Part shown: one piece after another, positions 22,932 through 32,834 of the stretch
How positions within the stretch are numbered: the first letter of the stretch is position 1
Layout: the number at the start of each line of letters is the position of its first letter
Assembly (NCBI GenBank): GCA_039881145.1
Contig: JAYKKI010000060.1
Coordinates: 3,782,501 to 3,846,500 of the forward strand
Direction of reading: 5' to 3'
DNA length: 64,000 nt
Source: Druceiella hillmani
Lineage: Eukaryota; Arthropoda; Insecta; Lepidoptera; Hepialidae
Made by a program: the position numbers and the translations under genes
The notes under the pieces: model-generated
The model's database searches: none
What the model saw: the letters and a program-made list of their open reading frames with translations, nothing else
Told to the model about the DNA's origin: nothing

Positions 22932-23022
22932 ACTTAAAGAAAGTAGAAATAATACTACATCACGTAGTTTCATTTAATTGTAAATAATGAATTTCTACAA
23001 AATTAACGTCAAATATATTCAA
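22872..23022 (+). mobile_element. Palindromic hammerhead family, single-arm copy
   Basis: One arm only, beginning ATTTGCTAATAG and ending AAATATATTCAA. Candidate flanking duplication TAAGACATAAA / TAAAACATAAA (11 bp, one mismatch). A single arm truncated at its inner end with its outer end intact is what 5' truncation during reverse transcription would give if the TTCAA end is the 3' end. Confidence 0.85.
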
Positions 23023-23024
23023 TA

Positions 23025-23630
23025 AAACATAAAATCTTTAGAAAACGATATAAAAATCAATAAGTTAAAGAACAAGGCTTAATAGAAAAAAAATATTTAT
23101 AAAATTGTTAATTCTAAATGTTGGCAAGGTATGTTAAGAAAAACAAATGAAAATAGAATTAAGGTTAAGTCGAACTAAATAGTCATGAGAGGAAGGACAT
23201 TTCCAAATGGTCTTGAAAATATTTACAGACAACAAGGACGGAAGTTTCATAAAAGGTAATTTCATAAAACTGGGAAAAAGGATACTGATGTTGGAAAAGC
23301 AAGAATGGCTGGTTTCCAGAGCGTGAAACCACCTAAGACCACCTTTTGCTAAACAACATGCAATTCACCACGAATCTTCTTCAATAAAGTTCTTTAAAAC
23401 TTAACCATCTACCTGCGGTGGTCTTCCAAAGCGCGGATACACCATATTTTATCTAATTCTTTTAAGTGATTTTCTCTTGCAGCATTAAATCACTTGAGAC
23501 GTTCTGCACAACAATGTTCAATTAGCCACAAATACTCTTCAATAAAGTTCAAAGTCGTTGCTTTTTAAATTTACTAAAGCAATGTCGGTCTGCAGAGATA
23601 TAGAATATGATGTTACTCACTGTATCGTAT
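23025..23630. other. No gene seen
   Basis: Moderately AT-rich. The phrase TCTTCAATAAAGTTC recurs at 23379 and 23530 with related surroundings, suggesting an old duplication. No coding signal. Confidence 0.5.
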
Positions 23631-24445
23631 CTTGTCTATCTTGTCTATTGCTTCTGATGTCATATGGGCCAAGCGATATTTTGAAGCAGCGGCAAATGGA
23701 GATCTCGTCGTGATATCGTCATTTTTATCTTAACGACTGCTTTGTTCGCTTGCAGTGTAGTATATCTGTCGGCTGCGATACATCACGTTCAGGAGCTTCT
23801 AAAACATTTGTGATTGTATCAGAAAGCTTACAAAAAAACACAGAGACTTTCTTACCAACTTAATAATATTTTGTTACTTGTTAAGTGAGATGTGAAGCAT
23901 TTAGATGCAAAATTTATGGAAATAATTCTAAAACTATAGAAACGGTGACAGACGGCTGAATAGATGGATGTGATGAAAATATAGGAAATCTTGAAGATAG
24001 CAACAAAACTTGTAACTTTTGACGGTACGAAGTTATACCAACGTATCTTGTCTGTTGCTTCTGATGTCATATGGGCCAAGTGATATTTTGAAGCAGCGGC
24101 AAATGGAGATCTCGTCGTGATATCGTCATTTTTATCTTAACGACTGCTTTGTTCGCTTGCAGTGTACTATATCTGTCGGCTGCGATACATCACGTTCAGG
24201 AGCTTCTAACACATTTATGAATGTATCAGAAAGCTTACAAAAAAACGCAAAGAGTTTCTTACCAACTTAATAATATTTTGCTACTTGTTAAGTGAGGTAT
24301 GAAGGATTTAGATGCAAAATTTATGGAAATAATTCTAAAACTATAGAAACTGTGACAGACGGCTGAATAGATGGATGTGATGAAACTATACGAAATCTTG
24401 AAGATAGCAACAAAACTTGTTACTTTTGATGGTACCGGGACGTTT
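23630..24445. repeat. ~405-bp tandem duplication
   Basis: 23636-24040 and 24045-24440 are about 95% identical. Both contain GCTTCTGATGTCATATGGGC, the GAAGCAGCGGCAAATGGAGA block and GGATGTGATGAAA. One frame in each unit reads YFEAAANGDLVVISSFLS, reminiscent of the start of an ankyrin repeat, but a stop follows and no further repeat is seen. Confidence 0.9.
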
Positions 24446-24942
24446 AGGTGTAATCGCAATTAAGAAAATTATTTATTATTTGAAAAAAAAAATTTCTCCG
24501 TAATAAAGGCCCAAATCAAAAAATGTTACGAGTTATTTTTGTCATATAAAATAAAATTATTGTCTAATTGACCGCTGCTACTCCACTTACTATTTGTGTT
24601 CTTCATAAAATATTACGAAAAACGAAAGTTAATTAAAAGCCAATATTGAAAAAAAAATTTAAAATTGACAAATAAGCGAGTTATGAGCTTCTAAATTTAA
24701 TGATTCGAATAGAGTTGGGATATCTCACTGTCGCATCCGCTCTTGTAGAATACAATGAGCAGTAATATAAATGACGTCACAATTCACTATTGCCATCCTT
24801 ATCTAAACGTTATATTTACTCTTTTATACTTGTGTCAATTTTTAAGATTTGTCAATTTTTTTCTACTCTGCCAGCTTTCCTCTTGAAATTACGATTAATA
24901 ACAAAATAATATTCAAACACCCTATTCTCCGCGTAGTGATTC

Positions 24943-25190
24943 GAAAAATGTAATTCGAAAATTCGATAAATGTAATTCGAAAATTCGATAAATGTAATTC
25001 GAAAATTCGATAAATGTAATTCGAAAATTCGATAAATGTAATTCGAAAATTCGATAAATGTAAGTCGAAAATTCGATAAATGTAATTCGAAAATTCGATA
25101 AATGTAATTCGAAAATTCGATAAATGTAATTCGAAAATTCGATAAATGTAATTCGAAAATTCGATAAATTTAATTCGAAAATTCGAAAAA
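24943..25190. repeat. Minisatellite, 22-bp unit, ~11 copies
   Basis: Unit AATTCGAAAATTCGATAAATGT, nearly perfect, with single-base variants in two units. The unit is itself partly palindromic (TTCGAA, and AATTCGAAAATTCGAT). A minus-strand frame through it is a by-product. Confidence 0.95.
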
Positions 25191-25309
25191 AAATAAAACT
25201 TTGCATTACAAATTTCGCATTCTCGTCACTTGTTTACGCTTTAACGTTGAGGGTAATACTTGTAATATTACTCTGGGCCTAGTTAAATAAATCCAAATTG
25301 CTTATTTTT

Positions 25310-25580
25310 GAAACGGATATAGTAAAAGGACGCGTCCGCGTAAACGTTTGCCAACAAGGCGTCCCGTAATTCAACACGCGGGGATGCCCCCGCTGAACTA
25401 AACGAACGGCGGAGCCTAAATAAAGATAGAGAGAGGAGCGGAAGGTGGCGGATAAAAGAGTCGCCCTGAAACTCAATTTAAATCGGTCTCAGACGATGGG
25501 TCCGGATTAAATTTTCGCTAAATATGAGCGAGGTGGGGGTCGCGACGCGCTCAGGGTTGACGAAACGGGGGAAAATATGG
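25310..25580. other. GC-rich island
   Basis: CG-rich sequence on an AT-rich background, with blocks such as GGACGCGTCCGCG and GGGGTCGCGACGCGCTC. The open frame on the minus strand is short and unrecognised. It could be a conserved non-coding element or an exon/promoter of a gene I cannot identify. Confidence 0.4.
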
Positions 25581-26630
25581 AAGAGGGTCAAATTACAACA
25601 GTTTGATGTTTATTTATTTTATTTTGTGCTACAAAAATTGAGATAAATATAAACCTAAGTTTTTCGTAAGTCAATGACTTGTTAGCTTTAATGTTGCAAC
25701 CCAAATGGTAGCAAATCTTGTTTCAGGGTATCAGCAATGTAATGAATACCGCAGCAGCCAATGTTTTTGATATACTAATCCAAAAAAAATACAAAATTTT
25801 GTCTACACCAATTTGCTTGTTCGCTCGCTGCCTCACATTATTCACGGCAACTCAGTAGATTAGCAAGCCGAGCTGCGAATATAATCTGGCAAAAAAAATA
25901 GAAATAGTCTAATGAAAATGATGGATAATTTCTCAGTATCTCTGTTAAAAATTTATAATAGTTTAATAAAAAAAATTAGATATTACAATAAAAATTGAAT
26001 ATACTGACGAACAGTATATTTTGTATGTTGGTAAAAATAAGAATAACATTAAAACTTAAAGGTAGAATGTTTTGTTTTTTAATTTGTATGTTTCTTTTAT
26101 TTCTTTTATAGGGTTTTTAGAAGAAAAAACAGTTTATCCAATTGGCGTGAAATATAATTATTAATTACAAATATAAACGTTTCCGTGATATTTTGTAACT
26201 ACAGAATAAAAAGAACTTTATCGCAACTTTGCTGAACCAAATTAATTAAATGTGTTACTATGACCAAATTATTTTTATTTTATTTTGTCATCTAAGGGAT
26301 TCGTAATCGGATTATTTTTAATAACGACTCTCAAATTAGAAAGAGATGGTGTTAATTTTCTACGAATATTTTTGCTTTTAATAATGCAACGTAGTGCAAA
26401 TATTATTGAATAGATGGCTTTAGTTTCTTAGGACCTAATTTTTTTTGTAGAACATTGTCTGAAATTTCATACAAAATGATATGAAATATAAAAAATCTAG
26501 TAATGATTTTGTGGGTGTTAAAAAGCAAAGAAATAAGTTTTATTATTCTCTATATAGTCTGTATCTTAGTGTTTTTTGGTTACTAGGACTTTCAGAGTTA
26601 TAGAAGCTCAAAATGTAACATAATTTGTTA
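25580..26630. other. No gene seen
   Basis: AT-rich. An inverted GCCATCTG-family fragment (AGATGGTGTTAATTTTCTAC) is at 26345. Confidence 0.5.
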
Positions 26631-26634
26631 CCTA

Positions 26635-27268
26635 GTACTCTAGATGTTTACTGTAGCTACAGTCTACTGTAACTGTAGCTAAAGTCAATTGTTACTGTAA
26701 CCTAATCTATTGTCACTTTAGCACCAATCTACTATAACTATAACCACAGTCTCTTGCAGAATGTAACCTTGGTCTACGCTGACTGTAACTGCGAGTTACT
26801 GTAAATTTAGCAACTATCTAGTGTAACTCTAGCAACTCTCTACTGTAACTATTACCGCAGTCTACAGTAAATGGAACACTAGTCTATTGTAACTATAACT
26901 ACAGACTATTGTAACTGTAGCTCCAGTCTACTGTAACTGTAAACCTATTCTACTGTAACGGTATCCCCAGTCTACTGCAAGCGTTGTCTATTGTAACTGT
27001 AGTCCTCATTTATTCTAATTGTAATACTAGTCTGCTGTAACTGTAACCGCAATGTGTCTGTAACCTTGGTAATTATAAACTTCATTCTACGGTAACTGTA
27101 ATCCCTTCTACTTTAACTGTAACCCCAATCTACTCTACTGTGGCTACTCTCTACTGTAACTGTAGCCCTAGTCTACAGTAACTTTACTCCCAGATTACTG
27201 TAACTGTAACCAAAGTCTGCTCTAACTATAGCCTCTGTTTACTGGAAATGTAACCACAGTATATTGTG
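26635..27268. repeat. Degenerate short-period array, CTGTAACTGTAACC type
   Basis: More than twenty loose repeats of TCTACTGTAACTGTA(G/A)CC with spacing around 26-33 bases fill ~630 bp. Spacing is irregular and the words vary, so this is an old minisatellite. Its base composition (few long A/T runs) differs from both flanks. Confidence 0.9.
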
Positions 27269-27472
27269 CAAATTACACGACCTTAAATATTTTTATATAT
27301 TTTTATAATATTTACTTGTTTTTATCTTTCATAAACATATACATAAAGTTATTTTATTACTACAAAAACAATCTAATAAATTTTAAAACATACTCTTATA
27401 GATTTTACGAATGTAGCGTAGTGGAGCCATGTAATAAAATAAGATACAATAATTCTAGCAGCGTCTGACCTA

Positions 27473-27775
27473 GTGGTGCCATGTAGTATAGTGTCGCAAT
27501 CTCTTTTTTATGGTTTCGTAGTCTCAACCATGAACTTACACAGTCTCGTCATCTTAGTCCCCCCATTTCCTGGCTCCCGGGCTCCTCCTGGGACCTGTAA
27601 CGACCTACCTCATACAAAAGAGGGTATCTTAAAAGGTCCCCTAATAGTGCCCGTATCTAAAGTCTCAGCGCTTCCACCCAATAGGGTTGGAGTCTGTTCC
27701 TTCTTAATAAATAATTTAACATTTCGATTTTTTGGTGAACGCATTTTGCGAACGCTTTAAATGACTCAAAGATCG
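27473..27775. repeat. Interspersed repeat, copy 2 of 3
   Basis: Similar to 1-170 over AAAGTCTCAGCGCTTCCACC and GACTCAAAGATCGGTCCATT and the sequence between. It contains a 95-codon plus-strand frame with no recognised family; sister copies do not keep it open. Confidence 0.6.
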
Positions 27776-27990
27776 GTCCATTCGTCTTAGTCGGTGTATA
27801 TGATACCTAAGTCCATTCGTCTTAATCCGTCTATATGATACCTAAGTCACTTCGTTTTAGTCCGTCTATATGATATCTAAGTCCATTCGTCTTAATCCGT
27901 CTATATGATACCTAAGTCCATTCGTCTTAGTCCGTCTATTTGATACCTAAGTCCGTTCGTCTTAGTCCGTCTATATGATACTTAAGTTAA
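27773..27990. repeat. Minisatellite, 35-bp unit, 6 copies
   Basis: Unit approximately GTCCATTCGTCTTAGTCCGT plus CTATATGATACCTAA. It begins at the last word (GTCCATTCGTC) of the interspersed repeat, so the array grew from that repeat's edge. Confidence 0.95.
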
Positions 27991-28399
27991 TGACGCAAAA
28001 TCAAATATGAAGTAAAATGAAAAAAAAATACCAACCTCATCAAGTGGGCCGCCATTGGATAGGTCGTTCAAAAAAGTTTGTTTCGGAACTAAGCAATTTA
28101 AATACTTTGGCTTCGTGATATTTCCTTTCTAAGTCATCCCCAAGGTGACTTTTCATCGCCTCGTAACATTTAAAATATTGTTTCAAAAAATCACTGAAAT
28201 ATTTATTTATTTATCTCTTCCAGTCACCCATAACAATTAGTATTTAAATTTAGTTGGCAGACTGTGAGAGATTTTACAATGAAAATTATATACAGTAACA
28301 TTAGACAAAAAAAAATCAAAGAAATACAGAAGTACAATTATTACAAACTATTGACATGATTTGAGATGGGAAAGAGAGGAAAGGACAAGGGCACAAAGG

Positions 28400-28690
28400 A
28401 AATGATTCAGGAGAAGCAGGACACTTTCACTCGATCTTTGAAAATATTTAGAAACGTGATTTTCCTGATGTCAGGATCCAGGTGATTCCAAATTGTTGCT
28501 ACTTGGACAGTGAAGGATTTTTCGTAAGAGGTAGAGGTATGTTTAGGAATAAGTAGGGCGAGTGAACTTTCAGATCGTAGCCCAATGCCGTGAGCAGACA
28601 AATGTTTAAATTTGCCACTCACATAATTTGGGCTATGAGGATTTTTTAATATATTAAAAAGAAGTGTAAGTATGTAAAGTTGGCATCAAT
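28400..28690 (-). pseudogene. LINE ORF2 C-terminal fragment (CR1/Jockey-like tail)
   Basis: An uninterrupted minus-strand frame of about 90 codons ends at a stop at 28407. It contains GLRSESSLALLIP, then SFTVQVATIWNHLDPDIRK, then FKDRVK. The pattern (LRS....L.iP, then SF...a..lWN.LP..iR, then FK..vk) is the well-known extreme C-terminus of several non-LTR retrotransposon reverse-transcriptase ORFs. Only the tail is present, so this is a 5'-truncated insertion. The exact clade is uncertain. Confidence 0.8.
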
Positions 28691-29220
28691 CACGGATCTT
28701 CAGCCATTTGAGAAGTGACTGACATTAGTGTGCACAACGAAAATACAATAAAAATTGAGGTATCTTTTTTATTTGCAACCGATTGAATTAAAGTCTTAGT
28801 GTTAAAGTCTTAATGTTAACCCAAGTTAATCTAAATACATTACTGAAAACCGCATCCAGATCGGTTCAGCCGTTGCAGAGATTAGCGTACACACAGCCAG
28901 ATAAAAGACAAATCAAACAAACAGAAAAAATTCTAAAAACTGTTGTTTCAGACTTAGTAGCATATCTTTAGTAGGTAGTATTAGTAGGTAGATTAAATGA
29001 ACAATTATAAGAAAAAGTGAATAAGGAGCTAGAAAATCCGCAAAACACGTAGACCAAGAAAAGTCGCCGGCATGAAAAAAGGGAATTTTTGTGGATAATT
29101 GTTAATAAAAATTAAACATTTTGATAAATCAGTTGACCTCCATTCTGATAGTTAATCAAATCAAAGGAAAAAAGAATAATCAAAAGCAATCAATGAATAC
29201 GACTTGTAGCGTGTCCTCGT
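28690..29220. other. No gene seen
   Basis: AT-rich to moderate composition. No coding or repeat signal except TTAGTAGGTAG doubled at 28970-28992. Confidence 0.45.
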
Positions 29221-29222
29221 AC

Positions 29223-29465
29223 GAACACGAACTGTATTAGCGTACACAACGAAAGTGCACACAGCCTGTATACAACATGAACACGAACTGTATTAGCGTA
29301 CACAACGAAGATGCACACAGCCTGTATACAACATGAACACGAACTGTATTAGCGTACACAACGAAGGTGCACACAGCCTGTATACAACATGAACACGAAC
29401 TGTATTAGCGTACACAACGAAGGTGCACACAGCCTGTATACAACATGAACACGAACTGTATAAGA
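29223..29465. repeat. Minisatellite, 56-bp unit, ~4.4 copies
   Basis: Unit starts GAACACGAACTGTATTAGCG at 29223, 29279, 29335, 29391 and 29447 and continues with GTGCACACAGCCTGTATACA. Units differ by one to two bases, so the array is young. Confidence 0.95.
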
Positions 29466-29679
29466 CCAATGGGCGGAGACGCATATCATTTTTCAAAGGC
29501 AAATTTAGTCCATAACAAATATTTCAAAAAATTAAAAAAGCTCATTTTTGAATGGAAAATATCCTTTTTCCAAAAAGCTGATTACTTGTAAAATTACCTG
29601 AGTTATAATTACTTCTATTAACTTACTAATTACCTTTTGAAATGTATTTATGAACATTTTTTGTACAACCCTGTTACAA

Positions 29680-29897
29680 ATATTAAATATATTTGGCGTT
29701 AATTTTGTAGAAATGCATTATTCACAATTAAATGAAACTACGTAATGTATTATTTCTACTTTCTTTAATTCTTTACCACGTGGAATCTTTGCTAATATCC
29801 CACCTGAAGATGTTGTAATACAACGAAACCTAGGTCGTGGTAAAGAACTTAAAGAAGGTAGAAATAATACTACATCACGTAGTTTCATTTAATTGTG
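29680..29897. mobile_element. Palindromic hammerhead family, copy with perfect 13-bp TSD
   Basis: A 218-bp copy lies between perfect AACCCTGTTACAA repeats at 29667-29679 and 29898-29910. Left end ATATTAAATATATTTGGCG, right end TTTAATTGTG. The left arm has lost its core (the sequence jumps from CTTTACCACG to the loop), while the right arm is intact. A 13-bp duplication is too long for Tc1/mariner, hAT or piggyBac elements and fits target-primed reverse transcription. Confidence 0.92.
29787..29845 (+). ncRNA. Candidate type I hammerhead ribozyme, intact core
   Basis: CCAC (29800-29803), CTGAAGA (29804-29810), U, stem II GTTGT-AAT-ACAAC, GAAA (29825-29828), CC-UA-GGU, predicted cleavage after C29836, then GUGG completing a 4-bp stem I. 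CTTT at 29787 and AAAG at 29842 could close an outer stem I helix across an internal loop, the usual place for the tertiary contact with the stem II loop. Identical in core to 22871-22931 and 63270-63328. Confidence 0.72.
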
Positions 29898-29911
29898 AAC
29901 CCTGTTACAAT

Positions 29912-30265
29912 AAACTTTTATATAATATGTACAAATTTAATTAAAAACTGACATGATTTCCCTATAAATACCGACTAACATTAACAAATAATGCTCGTTT
30001 TTGCTTGTTGCTTTTCCTGCGTAGATTTTCAGTTATTGCTGCAGAACTCAGGGGAGCTGGGATTGGAAGTCACATATTTTTTCTTTTGCATTTTTAGTGA
30101 CTATATTTTTAGTTTAGCAGTGGCATTTATACATTAAAGGGTAGTGTTTTTAAAACAGTTTAAAAATCAATGAAGGTCATTTCTGTAACAATATCCATTG
30201 AGGAAATATTATAATTTTTGGGAAAAAAAATGTGATTTTTAACTTCGTATCAGGGATGGTTGTCA
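29912..30265. other. No gene seen
   Basis: AT-rich spacer between the palindromic copy and the pogo-like element. Confidence 0.5.
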
Positions 30266-30269
30266 CTGT

Positions 30270-32831
30270 ACCGGGTATAGGTTGTGACATACTAAAATAA
30301 GGGGGAATATAAAAAGACAAATTTGTTTAAATCAACTGAGTTATTATTATTAAAAAACTTTTGTAGTTAACAAATTGTACATAAAGGAATGAAGTATGTC
30401 TTATATTTTAAAATGAAAACATAAATGACATAATATTTGCTTTATGTGATTAATTTTTAACTAAATAACGGACTTCTGTTAACGAAAAACAAAATTATAA
30501 TTAATCAATCATTAATTTCTTTGGACGTAAGTAATATTTTTTAATCAAAAATACCTGATCTAATGAAAGTCTAAAAATTAGTCTGAATATTCAGAATCAC
30601 AATTTTGGCAGATATAACTTGGAAAACAAGGTATGCACGCTTCATGAACCCGTAATTTGCAATCCTGTCACTGAATCCAGACTTCCCTAGACTTGCTAGC
30701 AGAGTATGGAGACAAACAGACCAAGCAAAACTCTTCATTCTCTTTCTCAGCTTCATCGTAGCCAACTGTTTGCTTTTTAATTTTCTTTCCTTTAAAAACA
30801 TTTTTCTTTTCCTTATTCTCACTAAACACATGTTTCGGTACCTTCTTTTTCACTTCTTGCTCCTGTTTTTTCTCTTCTAAATAATTCTTCCGGTGTATCT
30901 GTTAGAATTGCTTATTTACATTTCCTTCTGTTAACTTGTTGCGTCCTGCGAGAAGGAGCTTTTGGCAGAGGTTTCAAAACCTGTGGTGATTAACAGAGAA
31001 CTGGATGAAGTACTTGGACCAGGGCTAGTGTCCTTTTCAGTTGAATGCTACAGCGCTTGCTATGGCATTGAAGAACCTGTCAAACCTTGTGATGTGATTG
31101 TATGAACGTTAAGGCCTAGTCAGGACTATCAATACAGGACTACCTAAATCTTTGGTATCATATGGAATCATGCGTTTTGGTTTTGCATTATTGTGAATAA
31201 TTTCTTCATCAGGATTAGTATTTAGTGGTCTATCTGTGATAGTGGACTGCAAGAAATCGTGCTCTAGGAATACGTCCCGACTAAACAAATAAATACTATA
31301 AATAATAATAAAAACAAATTTTAGGTTTTAAACCAAAAAGCCTGCGCAATTGTACATGATATTTTGCATATTTTCATATGTTGTCCTGGACAATTAACCA
31401 TGCATTGATCCATTGCGTTATTAATGTAAATGTTATAAAATATTAAATGTCTGTAGACAGTATAACGGTTGTAGACCTGTACAACGGTTGTAGGCGGTAG
31501 GTATAGTGAGGTGGAAACGATAGCGGTATTATACCATTTTCCTTTGCAAAGTTCAGCTCTTCGATGGAAAGGTGAGAGCTCTGATTGTCTAACATCAAGA
31601 AACACGGTTTTTCCTTAGTTGATTTCACGTAGTCTAAGAAAGTGACAAATAGCTCTTCTGTCATCGAACCAAATGGATTACTTCCTTCTTTGTAACCAAT
31701 TGGCCCATCTCTGATAAAATGCATATGCGGAAAAATGAAAAATGGTGGAACTGAATTGGCAGTACCCGAAACAGCAGCAGCTAATATGACCAGTGAGCTC
31801 CTTTCAGCTTAGGTAATTGCGCCGCTTTGCTTAAATCTTTTTTGATCAACAACTTTGGGCGGTTTTTGCGCCGTAGTCACTCAAGTTTCATCCACATTCC
31901 ATATATCGTATAGTTGAAAACCATATCGTTTAATTAATGATTCCAAGTCATCAAAAAACCTTTGATATTTTGTAGGTTAAAACTGGAAACTCGAGCCAAA
32001 CTGGCGGCTTCAGGTATTCTGATAGATAAAGAAGGGTGCCTCTTCGTAAACAACGTGAACCGATCAGAGCCAGCTAACTTCTTGACTGGAAATAGCAAGT
32101 TTGAACACTATTTTTTCTGATATCTCTTGGAGACGATCCGAAATAGATACTTTTAGCCAGAAGTATGTATTTCTCTAATTCTTTTTCTTGATCATAGCTA
32201 AAAATTTATTGATTCCTTTGGTAGCCTATTTCTGTAGATGGTGTTGACATGGCCGTATTGCTTATCTCTTTGGTAGTAATTTTTTTACAATACCTTTTCA
32301 AAGTGCGGTAATTAATTTCGAAATCCTTCGTAACGGACCTTGTAGATTTGCCAAGGTTTTTTTACTTCTCTTGCAGTATGCAGCATAATTTCTGATAAAA
32401 CACGCCCTCGAGCAGACTTTCTCTTGTGATGTCGTGGCATTTTTATCACTAGATCTATAACAAACAAACTTTTCTGTAGCAAAACCCCAAAAAATCAACA
32501 AAAAAGACAGCACTCATGCTTGCGGCTGGTTGTCACATGTGACTATCAGCCCCCGTGTATTTGAGACAACCTGCCCTAACGGACTTATTAAAATTTTTTA
32601 AATTTAAGTATACTTACAGGACTAGGCACAAATGACTAACAATTACTTTTGTTGTACGAAAAAAGCACTTGCACGTGTCTCTATCGCGGCATTTGGGAGC
32701 GGACTGAAGTAAAGTAGGGAGGGAGGTGTTGGTCACATGATCACTTAACGCCGTTCCATAAACTCAATCGTTTGTTCAACATTTCATTATAGCCGTTGTT
32801 ACAATCAACCCGTGAGACAACCATACCCGGT
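30270..32831 (-). mobile_element. Decayed pogo/Tigger-like DNA transposon
   Basis: Probable whole element. ACCGGGTATAGGTTGT at 30270-30285 is complemented by ACAACCATACCCGGT at 32817-32831, one gap apart from identity. The word GGTTGTCAC or its complement recurs just inside both ends (30258, 32527, 32565 and 32813), as subterminal repeats often do. The pseudogene between them is pogo-like, and that family uses TA target duplications; I cannot fix a TA pair here because the outer limits are uncertain by tens of bases. Confidence 0.65.
30578..32440 (-). pseudogene. Pogo/Tigger-like transposase pseudogene with PHD-like C-terminus
   Basis: The minus-strand frame starts at ATG 32440 (MPRHHKRKSARGRV) into a psq-type helix-turn-helix region. 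The segment PSLSIRIPEAASLAR matches the CENP-B-type DNA-binding part. The DDE_1 catalytic core follows: NVDET (first Asp), a GTANSVPPFFIFP stretch, then FLMLDNQSSH (second Asp), then PPHYTYRLQPLY, where a third Asp is expected but Tyr is found. The C-terminus at about 30580-30720 has a C..C spacing, then HEAC and C..C, a PHD-like C4HC3 finger. In-frame stops include TGA at 31881-31883, TAA at 31809-31811 and TGA at 30668-30670 (replacing a finger Cys), plus several frameshifts. Dead. Known family role: cut-and-paste transposition in the nucleus. Confidence 0.9.
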
Positions 32832-32834
32832 CTC

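Noticed and set aside
24922..25206. 94-codon frame of FRITFIEFSNYIYRIFEL-type repeats
   Set aside because: By-product of a 22-bp minisatellite, with no start context or conservation.
29223..29465. Regular direct repeats that could suggest a CRISPR array
   Set aside because: The 56-bp units are contiguous with no unique spacers and the genome is eukaryotic. The same holds for the other tandem arrays.
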